DNA from: JAVVHH01 sp032249615
GTDB taxonomy: Bacteria > Pseudomonadota > Alphaproteobacteria > Acetobacterales > Acetobacteraceae
Length of the DNA stretch: 24,601 nt
Reading direction: 5' to 3'
Assembly (NCBI GenBank): GCA_032249615.1
Contig: JAVVHH010000051.1
Coordinates: 1-24,601, forward strand
Below the pieces are notes generated by a model that was given only the letters and a program-made list of their open reading frames with translations, had not been told where the DNA came from and did no database searches. A program made the translations under genes and the position numbers. Shown here in pieces: positions 7,720 through 15,375 of this stretch. Position 1 is the stretch's first letter. Every line of letters starts with the position of its first letter.

Positions 7720-8997
7720 ATGGACGTTCCCGCCCCTCCGATCCGGTCGAATAATCCGGCGCCCAAGCGCCCAATTGTGCTGACGTCGCATCCGCGCAAC
7801 GCCGTGGTCCGCCGCCCAGTCGTGTGGGGCGCCGGGGATGGACGCGCGCGCGGCCCGGTCGTCGCCACGCTGACAGACGCCGCCGAGCGCAACGTCATTG
7901 GCGCGCATGCGGGCGCCTATTCGGTTTACCGTGCGCTCGCGGTCGCCTCCGGCCAGCTAGCCGCCGAGCACCGGCCGGACCTGACCAATACCAAGCCCGC
8001 GGTCGCCATCGGCCCCTTTCCGCAATGGTCCGACCCCGGCGCGATCGTCTCGCTGGACCCCTGGGGTCACCTGGTCGCCGAGACTTTCGCGACCGAGTTG
8101 GCAGCCGGGCTGGACATTCGCCCGAGCATCTCGATCACCAAAGCGCACATCAACATGCCCGAGTTGAACGAGGCGATTCGCGCGGGCCGCCTCCGGCCGG
8201 ACGGCGGAGTGCTGACTGAGAACGGCGATGTCCGGGTCACGAAGGCAGCGATCGAGCCTGTGTGGCATCTACCCGGCGTTGCCCGCCGCTTCGGGGTTCC
8301 GGTCGCCGAACTCCGCCGCGCCCTGTTCGAGCACACCGGCGGGATGTTCCCTGAGCTGGTCACGCGCCCGGACCTCGACGTCTTCCTACCCCCGATCGGC
8401 GGCGCGACCGTCTATCTGTTCGGCGACCCGGCGAAGCTCGGCCGCCCCGAGACGCCCATCGCCTGCCGCATCCATGACGAGTGCAACGGCTCGGACGTGT
8501 TCGGCTCCGACATCTGCACCTGCCGGCCCTATCTCACCCACGGGATCGAGGTTTGCGTCGAGACGGCGCAAGCGGGCGGCGTCGGCGTGGTCGTCTACTT
8601 CCGCAAGGAAGGCCGCGCCCTCGGCGAAGTGACGAAGTTCCTTGTCTACAATGCCCGCAAGCGCCAGGAGGGCGGCGATCGCGCTGAAAGCTATTTCGAG
8701 CGGACCGAGTGCGTCGCCGGTGTGACCGACATGCGGTTCCAGGAGCTCATGCCCGACGTGCTGCATTGGCTCGGCATCACCCGAATCGACAGGTTAGTGT
8801 CGATGAGCAACCTGAAATATGCGCCGATCGTCGCGAGCGGCATTGAGGTGAGGGAGCGTGTGCCGATCCCGGACGAACTCATCCCGCCCGAAGCCAGCGT
8901 GGAGATGGATGCGAAGAAAGCGGCCGGCTATTTCACGCCGGATGTCCCGGACGCCACCGAACTGCACAAAGCCAAGGGCCGCAGCCTGAATGGGTGA
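7720..8997 (+). CDS. GTP cyclohydrolase II homologue of the URC1 uracil-catabolism type
   Basis: A 425-residue protein, about twice the length of housekeeping RibA. The C-terminal half (about residues 225-390) is a GTP cyclohydrolase II domain, while the N-terminal half (RPIVLTSHPRNAV onward) is the extension typical of URC1-like proteins. Aligned by eye to E. coli RibA, the zinc ligands are present (Cys255, Cys266, Cys268 against RibA Cys54/65/67), as are the Tyr105 equivalent (Tyr310) and the Asp126/Arg128 equivalents (Asp337, Arg339), so ring-opening chemistry is plausible. In yeast and in many bacteria URC1 pairs with uracil phosphoribosyltransferase in a uracil-degradation pathway distinct from the Rut and reductive routes. 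Exactly that enzyme follows here with an 8-bp overlap. The ATG at 7720 was preferred to the GTG at 7711; neither has a good ribosome-binding site. The alternative, riboflavin synthesis, is unlikely given the neighbours. Confidence 0.87.
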   Translation: MDVPAPPIRSNNPAPKRPIVLTSHPRNAVVRRPVVWGAGDGRARGPVVATLTDAAERNVIGAHAGAYSVYRALAVASGQLAAEHRPDLTNTKPAVAIGPFPQWSDPGAIVSLDPWGHLVAETFATELAAGLDIRPSISITKAHINMPELNEAIRAGRLRPDGGVLTENGDVRVTKAAIEPVWHLPGVARRFGVPVAELRRALFEHTGGMFPELVTRPDLDVFLPPIGGATVYLFGDPAKLGRPETPIACRIHDECNGSDVFGSDICTCRPYLTHGIEVCVETAQAGGVGVVVYFRKEGRALGEVTKFLVYNARKRQEGGDRAESYFERTECVAGVTDMRFQELMPDVLHWLGITRIDRLVSMSNLKYAPIVASGIEVRERVPIPDELIPPEASVEMDAKKAAGYFTPDVPDATELHKAKGRSLNG

Positions 8998-9628
8998 CGA
9001 TTCCCAGGTCACCGTTCTGCGCCACCCCCTGGTCCAACATAAACTGACCCTGCTGCGCCGGGACCGCACCGCGACGGCCGCCTTTCGTCAGATCACGCGC
9101 GAGCTGAGCCTGCTGCTGGCCTATGAGGTCACGCGGGACCTGCCGCTCGAGATGATCGAGATCGATACGCCACTGGAGCCGATGGATGCGCCGGCGCTTG
9201 CGGGCAAGAAGCTGTGCTTCGTCTCGATATTGCGCGCGGGCAATGGCATTCTCGACGGCATGCTGGACCTCGTGCCATCCGCCCGGGTCGGTCATATCGG
9301 CCTGTATCGCGACCCGCAGACGCTGGTGCCGGTCGAATACTACCTCAAGCTGCCGGACGACATCGCCGACCGGCTCGTGATCGTGGTCGACCCGATGCTC
9401 GCCACTGGCCATTCCGCGGCGGCGGCCCTGACCCGCCTGCGCCAGGCCGGGGTGAGCCAGCTTCGGTTCGTATGCCTGCTCGCGGCGCCCGAAGGCGTCG
9501 CCGTGCTCCAGGCCGAGCACCCCGGCGTCCCGGTGTTCACGGCCGCGATCGATCGCGGGCTCGATGAGCACGGTTACATCCGCCCGGGCCTCGGCGACGC
9601 GGGTGACCGCTTGTATGGCACCAAGTAG
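8990..9628 (+). CDS. upp: Uracil phosphoribosyltransferase
   Basis: A 212-residue type I phosphoribosyltransferase that makes UMP from uracil and PRPP in the cytoplasm. It has the PRPP-binding loop VVDPMLATGHSA (near residues 129-140; E. coli Upp has ATGGS) and the very conserved C-terminal uracil-binding region with DRGLDEHGYIRPGLGDAGDR and a terminal FGTK-like YGTK. Length and motif order match E. coli Upp (208 residues). The ATG at 8990 lies inside the end of the URC1 gene (8-bp overlap) and the P450 gene starts 14 bp before the stop, so all three are tightly packed. In this setting it probably feeds the URC-type degradative route (the URC6 role in yeast) rather than only salvage. Confidence 0.96.
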   Translation: MGDDSQVTVLRHPLVQHKLTLLRRDRTATAAFRQITRELSLLLAYEVTRDLPLEMIEIDTPLEPMDAPALAGKKLCFVSILRAGNGILDGMLDLVPSARVGHIGLYRDPQTLVPVEYYLKLPDDIADRLVIVVDPMLATGHSAAAALTRLRQAGVSQLRFVCLLAAPEGVAVLQAEHPGVPVFTAAIDRGLDEHGYIRPGLGDAGDRLYGTK

Positions 9629-10982
9629 CGCGCAGGAGCCTTTCGTCCCGGTCGCCCTGGATCCGGCGGCGCCGGTCGCCGGGCTATGGGGTATCGCACG
9701 CGCCACCCGCATGAACGCGCTCACCATGTGGCCCACTGATGCCTACCGGCAGGAAACGTTCATCCAGTCCGAACTGCGCCGCCCGCGCTTCCTGCTCAAT
9801 GGCGAGGCGGGAATCCACCGCGTCCTGGTCGCCAACCCGCGCAATTACCGGCGCACCCCGGCGACCCTTCGCGTGCTGCGCCCGATCGCCGGGGACGGCT
9901 TGTTGCTCAGCGAAGGGGAGGCCTGGCGGCGGCAGCGGCAGATCGTCGGCCCCGCGCTTGCGCCGCGCGTCATGCCCATCCTCGCCCGCCACGTGGTCGC
10001 CGGAGCCGAACGCGCGCTGGCCCGGCTGCAGCCCGGCACGGTCGACGTGCTCGGCCTGATGCAGTTGCTGACGCTCGACATCGCGTCTCGCTCGATGTTC
10101 TCGGTGCCGATGGACGAACACGGCCCCAGCCTGCGCGACATGATGACAAGCTACGGCCTGAAGCTCGGGCGCCCGACCCTGCTCGACCTTCTTCTGCCGA
10201 CGGGCATCCCGACGCCGCGGGACCTGTCCCGCACCATGTTCCGGTGGCGGTGGGTGCGGTTGATGGACCGCATCATGCGAGCCCGGCCCGCGTCGCCGCC
10301 GGACAGCCCGCCCCGCGACCTCTTTGACCTGCTGCAGCAGTCGCGGGATCCCGAGACCGGCACCGGCTTCAGCCGGCCGCAGCTGCGTGACCAAATGGCG
10401 ACCATGATCCTGGCCGGTCATGAAACGACCGCTCTGACCCTGTTCTGGGCGCTCTACCTGCTCGCCAACACGCCCGGGCTGCAAGCCCGGCTCGCCGAGG
10501 AGGTGCGCGGCTTCGACCCCGATGCCGCCGCGGAAGCGCAGGTTCTCAAGACTCTGCCGTTCACCCGCGCCGTCATTCAGGAAAGTCTGCGACTTTATCC
10601 GCCCGCCTTCACCCTCGTGCGCAAGGCGATCGGCGAGGACCGGTTCGGCGACACGACCGTCCCGCCTGGCGCCATCGTGCTGATCGCGCCCTGGGTGCTG
10701 CATCGGCACGAGGCGCTGTGGGACCGGCCGGCGGCCTTCGATCCGAGCCGCTTCGAGGGTGACCCGGTGCTGGCGCACCGCTTCGCCTACCTCCCGTTTG
10801 GCGCCGGCCCCCGCGTCTGCGTCGGAGCGCAATTCGCACTGACCGAGGCAGTCATCGTCTTGGCAATGCTCGTCCAGCGCTTCACGATCGAACTCGAGGA
10901 CAAGGCCCCCGTGCTGCCCGTCGCCATCATCACCACCCAGCCGGACCGCCCGGTTCCGTTCCGCTTTCGCCTGCGTAGCTGA
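9615..10982 (+). CDS. Cytochrome P450
   Basis: A 455-residue soluble bacterial P450 monooxygenase. Landmarks in order are the I-helix oxygen-activation motif AGHETT (residues 267-272), the K-helix ExxR as ESLR (Glu323-Arg326), the FDPSRF meander, and the heme loop FGAGPRVCVG (395-404) with Cys402 as the axial thiolate. All essential residues are present, so it should be active given an electron donor. No ferredoxin or reductase gene is in the window. The closest look is to CYP4/CYP102-like class enzymes, which often act on fatty or hydrophobic substrates, but the substrate cannot be assigned. The ATG at 9615 overlaps the upp stop by 14 bp, an uncommon arrangement implying co-expression with the pyrimidine genes. 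The FAH-fold gene follows after 7 bp. Confidence 0.95.
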   Translation: MAPSSAQEPFVPVALDPAAPVAGLWGIARATRMNALTMWPTDAYRQETFIQSELRRPRFLLNGEAGIHRVLVANPRNYRRTPATLRVLRPIAGDGLLLSEGEAWRRQRQIVGPALAPRVMPILARHVVAGAERALARLQPGTVDVLGLMQLLTLDIASRSMFSVPMDEHGPSLRDMMTSYGLKLGRPTLLDLLLPTGIPTPRDLSRTMFRWRWVRLMDRIMRARPASPPDSPPRDLFDLLQQSRDPETGTGFSRPQLRDQMATMILAGHETTALTLFWALYLLANTPGLQARLAEEVRGFDPDAAAEAQVLKTLPFTRAVIQESLRLYPPAFTLVRKAIGEDRFGDTTVPPGAIVLIAPWVLHRHEALWDRPAAFDPSRFEGDPVLAHRFAYLPFGAGPRVCVGAQFALTEAVIVLAMLVQRFTIELEDKAPVLPVAIITTQPDRPVPFRFRLRS

Positions 10983-10989
10983 GGACCCC

Positions 10990-12174
10990 ATGCCAGCGCT
11001 GCTTTCCCCCGAGCATATTCTCCCCGCAGACAGCGCCAGAGGGAGCCTCGCCGGCCGCATCTGGCGTCCCGACCGCGCGGGACCCTCCGTCGTCGCCATC
11101 CGCCCTGACGGCGTCTTCGACGTCTCGGCCGCGTTCCCGACCATGACCGACCTGACCGAGGAACAGGACCCTGCCGCAGCCCTCCGCGCCGCGCGGGGAG
11201 AGCGGGTCGCCGGGCTCGACGAACTGCTCGCCAACACCGACCCCGCGCAGCGCGACTCAGGCCGGCCATGGCTGCTCGCGCCGATCGACCTTCACGTGAT
11301 CAAGGCGGCCGGCGTCACGTTTCCGCTCTCGATGCTGGAACGCGTGATCGAGGAGCGGGCCAAGGGCGACCCGGGTGCCGCGGCGGGCATACGCGACGAG
11401 ATCGGCGCCGTGGTGGGCGGCAACCTGCAATCGCTCAAGCCCGGTTCGGCCGAGGCGGCGAAGGTCAAGGCGCTGCTGATCGAGCAGGGCTTGTGGAGCC
11501 AGTATCTCGAGGTCGGCATCGGCCCCGATGCGGAGATCTTCACCAAGGCGCCGATCCTGTCGGCCGTGGGCGTCGGCGCGGAGGCCGGGCTCCACCCGTC
11601 CTCGTCATGGAACAACCCGGAGCCGGAGGTGGTGCTGGTCGTAGCCTCGACGGGCGCCATCGTGGGCGCGACGCTCGGAAATGACGTGAATCTGCGCGAC
11701 ATCGAGGGACGGTCGGCGCTGCTGCTCAGCAAAGCCAAGGACAACAACGCGTCTTGCGCCATCGGCCCGTTCATCCGGCTGTTCGACGACAGCCTCTCGC
11801 TCGACGACGTGAGGGCGATGGAAGTGTCGCTGCTAGTCGAAGGGGAAGACGGCTTCACCATGGAAGGCAGCTCGTCGCTCCGCATGATCAGCCGCGACCC
11901 GGCCGATCTGGTCGGCCAGATGCTGAACGGCAATCACCAATATCCGGATGGCGCCGTGCTGTTCCTTGGCACCATGTTCGCGCCGGTGAAGGACCGCGGC
12001 GCCGCCGGTCAGGGCTTCACGCACCGGAATGGCGACATCGTCTCCATCTCGACGCCGAAACTCGGCCGCCTCGTCAACAAGATGCGCCCGAGCGACGCCT
12101 GCCCCCCCTGGACCTTCGGCGTGCGCGACCTGATGCGCAGCGTTGCCCGCCGGCCTCTCGCGCCTATCAGCTAG
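10990..12174 (+). CDS. Fumarylacetoacetate-hydrolase-fold protein, 2-keto-3-deoxy-acid dehydratase-like
   Basis: A 394-residue FAH-superfamily protein. Metal ligands are visible as Glu211 and Glu213 in NNPEPEVVLV and Asp232 in GNDVNLRDIEG. The 19-residue spacing between the second Glu and the Asp is like that of 2-keto-3-deoxy-D-arabinonate dehydratase (KdaD) and shorter than in true fumarylacetoacetases (about 30). AAGVTF near residue 103 and SCAIGP near 255 also match the dehydratase subgroup. A hydratase/dehydratase acting on a 2-keto acid is therefore the best guess. GAGGA at 10981-10985 precedes the ATG by four bases. It is the last gene of the rightward run and its stop overlaps the converging glycosyltransferase stop. 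Its substrate, and whether it belongs to the same pathway as the P450 and URC genes, are inferred from position only. Confidence 0.82.
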   Translation: MPALLSPEHILPADSARGSLAGRIWRPDRAGPSVVAIRPDGVFDVSAAFPTMTDLTEEQDPAAALRAARGERVAGLDELLANTDPAQRDSGRPWLLAPIDLHVIKAAGVTFPLSMLERVIEERAKGDPGAAAGIRDEIGAVVGGNLQSLKPGSAEAAKVKALLIEQGLWSQYLEVGIGPDAEIFTKAPILSAVGVGAEAGLHPSSSWNNPEPEVVLVVASTGAIVGATLGNDVNLRDIEGRSALLLSKAKDNNASCAIGPFIRLFDDSLSLDDVRAMEVSLLVEGEDGFTMEGSSSLRMISRDPADLVGQMLNGNHQYPDGAVLFLGTMFAPVKDRGAAGQGFTHRNGDIVSISTPKLGRLVNKMRPSDACPPWTFGVRDLMRSVARRPLAPIS

Positions 12175-13508
12175 CCGGCCAGCTCGGCCGCGCCAGCGCC
12201 CATGGCGATGAACCCGTAGCGCCGGGGCGCCTCGCGCGCTAGATCGATGACATCCCCGCTGAGGAACAAGGCTTGGAGCTCGGTCGGGCTGCCGACCGCG
12301 ATGCCGCGCGCCTCGTCGATGGATTGGACGAGCGGAAATACGTTCCCGGCGCCCTCGCGCGCGACGAGGAACGCGCCGCCCGCCAGCGCCTCCATGGTGG
12401 TGAACGAGAAGCTCTCGTAGCAGCGCGACCAGTTTATCACGACGTCCAGCTCGCATTCGGCGACGGCCCGGACCATTGCGTCGCGATCGTCCGGCGTGAC
12501 CTTCACGGGGTGGTAGACGACGCCCGGCAAAACCTCGGGATTGTCGGCGAGTTGGTAAAACTGATAGCGCGGATCGTCGTGGAACCAGAGTGCGAGCGAG
12601 GCGAAGCAGTCCCAGCCCTTGTGGAAGGCGGCCCAGCCGAGAAAGCCGACGCGGAGCTTCTCGTGTGACACGGTGACGGGAGCACCCGGCTCGAATCGGC
12701 AGGGCGGAAGGACCATCGCCTCTGCATGGCGAAAGTCGTTCAGGCGGCGCCATTCGTCTAGGATCGTCTGCGACGGCGCGAGCAGCGTCGGATTTAATCG
12801 TTCGAAGAACGCCCGCATGCGCGCCACGTGAGAAGGGCGCTCGGGTCCGGCATTGCAGATGGCGCACGCGCTCGAACCCACCGGGGGACCGTGGCAGAAT
12901 ACGACGTCGTTGCGCAGCAGGTGGATGCTGGAGCAGTGCGCGAACAGATCATGGATCCAGAAGTAGGCCCGCGGCTGGCCCATGCTCCGGACGAGGTGCT
13001 GCAGCTGTTCGGGGCTCTGGCCGAGCATCTGATGGATGATCACCATCCGCCGTTCAGCCTGGCCCGGCATCAGCGCCAGCATGTCGCTCAGGTCCCGCAG
13101 GCCGATGATCCCCTCGGTCTCGCCATCCAGCGTCACGACGACCTGCTGCATAGTTCCCGGCTGATCGTCCGCCAGTGTCGGTAGAGGCAAATAGGGGCAC
13201 AGGTGGAGATAGCTCCAGCCACGCGCCGCGAACGCCTCCTGTTCGAGGCCAACGCAGTTCTGCAGACCGCCCATCTCGGTCAGGTAGTGATCGTGGCTGA
13301 CGGAGACGACCAGCCCTTTGCTGCTCGCGGCGCTCCGCTCGAGACGGTGGCGAAGGCGCGCCGGGTCGGCCGGGGTAAAGCCGAGGAGCTTCCGGTAATG
13401 CTGGCGATTGTTCTGCGGCGCATCAGCCCCAAGAACCCGGGCGATGGCCAGGTCCTGGGACAAGCTGTTTGCCCGGAGATGGGGGGCATAGCGATGATCT
13501 GGCGTCAA
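12171..13508 (-). CDS. GT-B glycosyltransferase (GT4-like)
   Basis: A 445-residue cytoplasmic glycosyltransferase. The N-terminal domain begins near residue 65 (VVSVSHDHYLTEMGGLQ, the acceptor-side glycine loop). The C-terminal domain has a Rossmann strand KLRVGFLGWAAFHKGWD and the donor-binding E-x7-E motif ESFSFTTME (Glu365 and Glu373), the mark of retaining GT4 enzymes. Between them, WIHDLFAHC, then CHGPP and CAIC form a cysteine-rich insert like that of GT4 proteins with an HDxxxxCP...C..C segment, possibly a zinc site. The start is a TTG at 13508, preceded by AGGA (13518-13521, nine-base spacer); no ATG is available in the region. It lies 14 bp downstream of the second leftward glycosyltransferase, so the two form an operon. 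Likely role: transfer of a sugar onto a surface glycan or glycoprotein. Confidence 0.82.
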   Translation of the reverse strand: MTPDHRYAPHLRANSLSQDLAIARVLGADAPQNNRQHYRKLLGFTPADPARLRHRLERSAASSKGLVVSVSHDHYLTEMGGLQNCVGLEQEAFAARGWSYLHLCPYLPLPTLADDQPGTMQQVVVTLDGETEGIIGLRDLSDMLALMPGQAERRMVIIHQMLGQSPEQLQHLVRSMGQPRAYFWIHDLFAHCSSIHLLRNDVVFCHGPPVGSSACAICNAGPERPSHVARMRAFFERLNPTLLAPSQTILDEWRRLNDFRHAEAMVLPPCRFEPGAPVTVSHEKLRVGFLGWAAFHKGWDCFASLALWFHDDPRYQFYQLADNPEVLPGVVYHPVKVTPDDRDAMVRAVAECELDVVINWSRCYESFSFTTMEALAGGAFLVAREGAGNVFPLVQSIDEARGIAVGSPTELQALFLSGDVIDLAREAPRRYGFIAMGAGAAELAG

Positions 13509-13517
13509 AACGAGCGT

Positions 13518-13521
13518 TCCT
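13518..13521 (-). promoter_or_regulatory. Ribosome-binding site deciding a TTG start
   Basis: AGGA read on the minus strand, nine bases ahead of the TTG at 13508. It sits in the 14-bp gap after the preceding gene's stop and is the main support for the TTG start of the downstream glycosyltransferase. Confidence 0.6.
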
Positions 13522-13522
13522 A

Positions 13523-15148
13523 TCAGGCGGTGGGCCGGGCTGCGACCTTCTCGCGCAGTTGCTCCTGCAGCCGAATGATCTCGGCATCACGCTGGTGCAC
13601 GAGGCCGGTTACGGCATTGAGTGCCTGATCGGTCAAGATGAGCTGTTTGTCGAGCCGAGCCATCTCGGCCAAGCGCTCGAGGGCAAGCGTTTCCGCCATC
13701 CGGAACGCTTGCTCCAATTCCCTGATCTGGGCTTCGCGCCGGGCGAGATCGCTTGCCGTAACCCACACGTGGTCTAGGCGGGCGGCGTGTAGGTCTAGAA
13801 ACGTTTGCATCGCGTCAGGGGTGTAGGTGGGCGCTGCCGGCTCGGGCAAGCTTTCGCCTCGCAGCGTTCTCTCGACGGCAGAGCGAAGCGCCTCGGTTTG
13901 ATGGTGCCGCTGGTAGAACGCAAGCGCCGCCTCGGATTGCCGTTGCAGGACCGCACGGCTGAACTGCCGCAGCCGGGCGGCGAGCTCCTCGTAAGAACGC
14001 CAGGTCAGCGCCTCCGGGTAGGCGGAGCATTGGTCCGTCAAGAGCATGCTGCGGTAATTGGAGTGGATCAGGATCGGCAGCCCGGTTGCCATCATCTCGA
14101 CGAGCGTGCGCCCGCCGCCCCAAGGCATCGACGTGACGTACAGCTCGATCCCGTTTTCCACCATGTAGTGCGACAGGTTGGGAACGAATTCGGTGTGGAC
14201 GAAGCGCTCCCGGCCGATCCCATGCGCGTCCAGCTCGGAGGCGATCGCGGCGGACAACGCCGCCGGCAACGCGCCGATATGATGATGCACGCCACCGGTC
14301 GTGGCCAGGATCGTGCGCACCGTCTCCGGATAGGTCAGCAGATAGGGCACGCGCTCGATGAGATGGCTCGTGTCGAATTTCTCACGGCCGCCGGCGGTGC
14401 AGGTTCGCTGCACCATCTCGCCGAAACCCTGGCCGATTTGCTCCCTGGGCCCGGCCGTCAACGGCCAGCAGACATTGCCCCTGATCCCCTCCCGCTCGCG
14501 GCAAACGTGGAACCCGGGACCGTGCAAGTCGACATGGACGGCGTGCGGCAGGTGCACGCCGAGTGCGAAGCTGTGGTCGCAATTGTGCAGGTAGTAGAGC
14601 TGCTTGACAAGCGAAGGCTGCACCGATGCCGAAACGACCGCGTCGAAATGGTGCTGCAGGATATAGGTCCGCTCGGCCCGCAGCTTCAGGAGCCGTTCCT
14701 GCACCCAGTCGACGGTGTCGCCGAGCGCCATCCCCGCCGGGGCGATTTGAATGTCGACGCTGGCGTCGCCGAAGGCTTGCCGGATGTCGTCCAACTCGAC
14801 TTGGTGCAGCACGTTCGTCACCAAAACCGTCGAGCGCTTCCCGGGGTCGACGTCGATCACTTCGCGCAACACGCGCGTGTGCCCGCCCGATCGGCTCAAC
14901 GCCGTCACAAGAAACACGCTCTGCTCCGGATCGAAGACGTCCACGGCAGCTGTCGTGCGGCCCAGTTCTTGACACGCGGCGTCGATCGGTCGGGAGCTGA
15001 GCACGGTGGCGATGGCCATCTCGGACGTGCTCGTGACTCGGGCGAGCTCGACAACCATCTGCAACGCCTCGGACCGGCCGCTTCGCGCGGCGACCGCTTG
15101 GACGTCCAGGCAGAACTGCTCGACGCTACGCGGGATGGTGAAGTTCAA
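13523..15148 (-). CDS. Glycosyltransferase with C-terminal coiled coil
   Basis: A 541-residue protein. After a helical N-terminal segment (1-75) a Rossmann-like domain opens with SVFLVTALSRSGGHTRVL (about residues 76-93), which resembles the acceptor loop of GT-B enzymes. A second domain holds VPYLLTYPETVRTI and VTSMPWGGGRTLVEMMATGLPI, whose acidic residue before MMATG fits the donor-site Glu of GT4-like proteins. Residues from about 455 to the end are highly charged heptad-like sequence (REAQIRELEQAF, RDAEIIRLQEQL), predicting a coiled coil for oligomerisation or scaffolding. The start is a TTG at 15148 with GGAG eight bases upstream (15157-15160). It is the first gene of the leftward pair and faces the membrane-protein gene across a 286-bp spacer. 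A glycosyltransferase role is likely; donor and acceptor are unknown. Confidence 0.75.
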   Translation of the reverse strand: MNFTIPRSVEQFCLDVQAVAARSGRSEALQMVVELARVTSTSEMAIATVLSSRPIDAACQELGRTTAAVDVFDPEQSVFLVTALSRSGGHTRVLREVIDVDPGKRSTVLVTNVLHQVELDDIRQAFGDASVDIQIAPAGMALGDTVDWVQERLLKLRAERTYILQHHFDAVVSASVQPSLVKQLYYLHNCDHSFALGVHLPHAVHVDLHGPGFHVCREREGIRGNVCWPLTAGPREQIGQGFGEMVQRTCTAGGREKFDTSHLIERVPYLLTYPETVRTILATTGGVHHHIGALPAALSAAIASELDAHGIGRERFVHTEFVPNLSHYMVENGIELYVTSMPWGGGRTLVEMMATGLPILIHSNYRSMLLTDQCSAYPEALTWRSYEELAARLRQFSRAVLQRQSEAALAFYQRHHQTEALRSAVERTLRGESLPEPAAPTYTPDAMQTFLDLHAARLDHVWVTASDLARREAQIRELEQAFRMAETLALERLAEMARLDKQLILTDQALNAVTGLVHQRDAEIIRLQEQLREKVAARPTA

Positions 15149-15156
15149 AGCAAGGT

Positions 15157-15160
15157 CTCC
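15157..15160 (-). promoter_or_regulatory. Ribosome-binding site deciding a TTG start
   Basis: GGAG read on the minus strand, with an eight-base spacer to the TTG at 15148. A second TTG at 15151-15153 is out of frame, so this site supports the 15148 start. Confidence 0.6.
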
Positions 15161-15247
15161 GGTCGGCAGCGTCAGCCGTCCTTTTTACGAGTCGGGCCGG
15201 CTTTGCACGCGCACGTTTCTTCAACCAATAGGTGAGATGCCGTCGCG

Positions 15248-15277
15248 CTTATGCCAGACGTGTCGAACCTTCGCCAA
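15248..15277 (-). promoter_or_regulatory. Weak candidate promoter for the leftward glycosyltransferase pair
   Basis: On the minus strand TTGGCG (15272-15277) and CATAAG (15248-15253) are separated by 18 bp, each matching four of six consensus bases. It would give a leader of about 95 nt before the TTG at 15148. A match this weak is expected by chance fairly often, so treat it as a pointer only. Confidence 0.2.
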
Positions 15278-15352
15278 CCGGCCGAGCGGAGGACAGAGCC
15301 GAAGTTTGGAGAACGCGGCACATGGACCTAAAAGCACGCACCGACCGCGCAT

Positions 15353-15375
15353 AGGAGGCGGGAGGATCAGGGCCG
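15353..15375 (+). promoter_or_regulatory. Strong Shine-Dalgarno region ahead of the 20-codon leader ORF
   Basis: AGGAGG at 15353-15358 and GGAGGA at 15361-15366 are both near-perfect anti-16S matches. The second is nine bases ahead of the GTG at 15376. No other start codon lies at a usable distance, so the only thing these sites could initiate is the short leader frame. Confidence 0.5.

Noticed and set aside
9684..11237. A 517-codon minus-strand open frame opposite the P450 gene
   Set aside because: Antisense to a P450 with every catalytic motif intact; the translation resembles no family.
12165..12184. Imperfect inverted repeat around the shared stop codons as a terminator
   Set aside because: The arms meet without a loop, contain a mismatch and lack a T-run; a factor-dependent mechanism cannot be seen from sequence.
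13805..15235. A 476-codon plus-strand open frame opposite the coiled-coil glycosyltransferase
   Set aside because: Low-complexity Arg/Ala/Gly-rich translation with no family match; the minus-strand frame has clear glycosyltransferase features and a ribosome-binding site.
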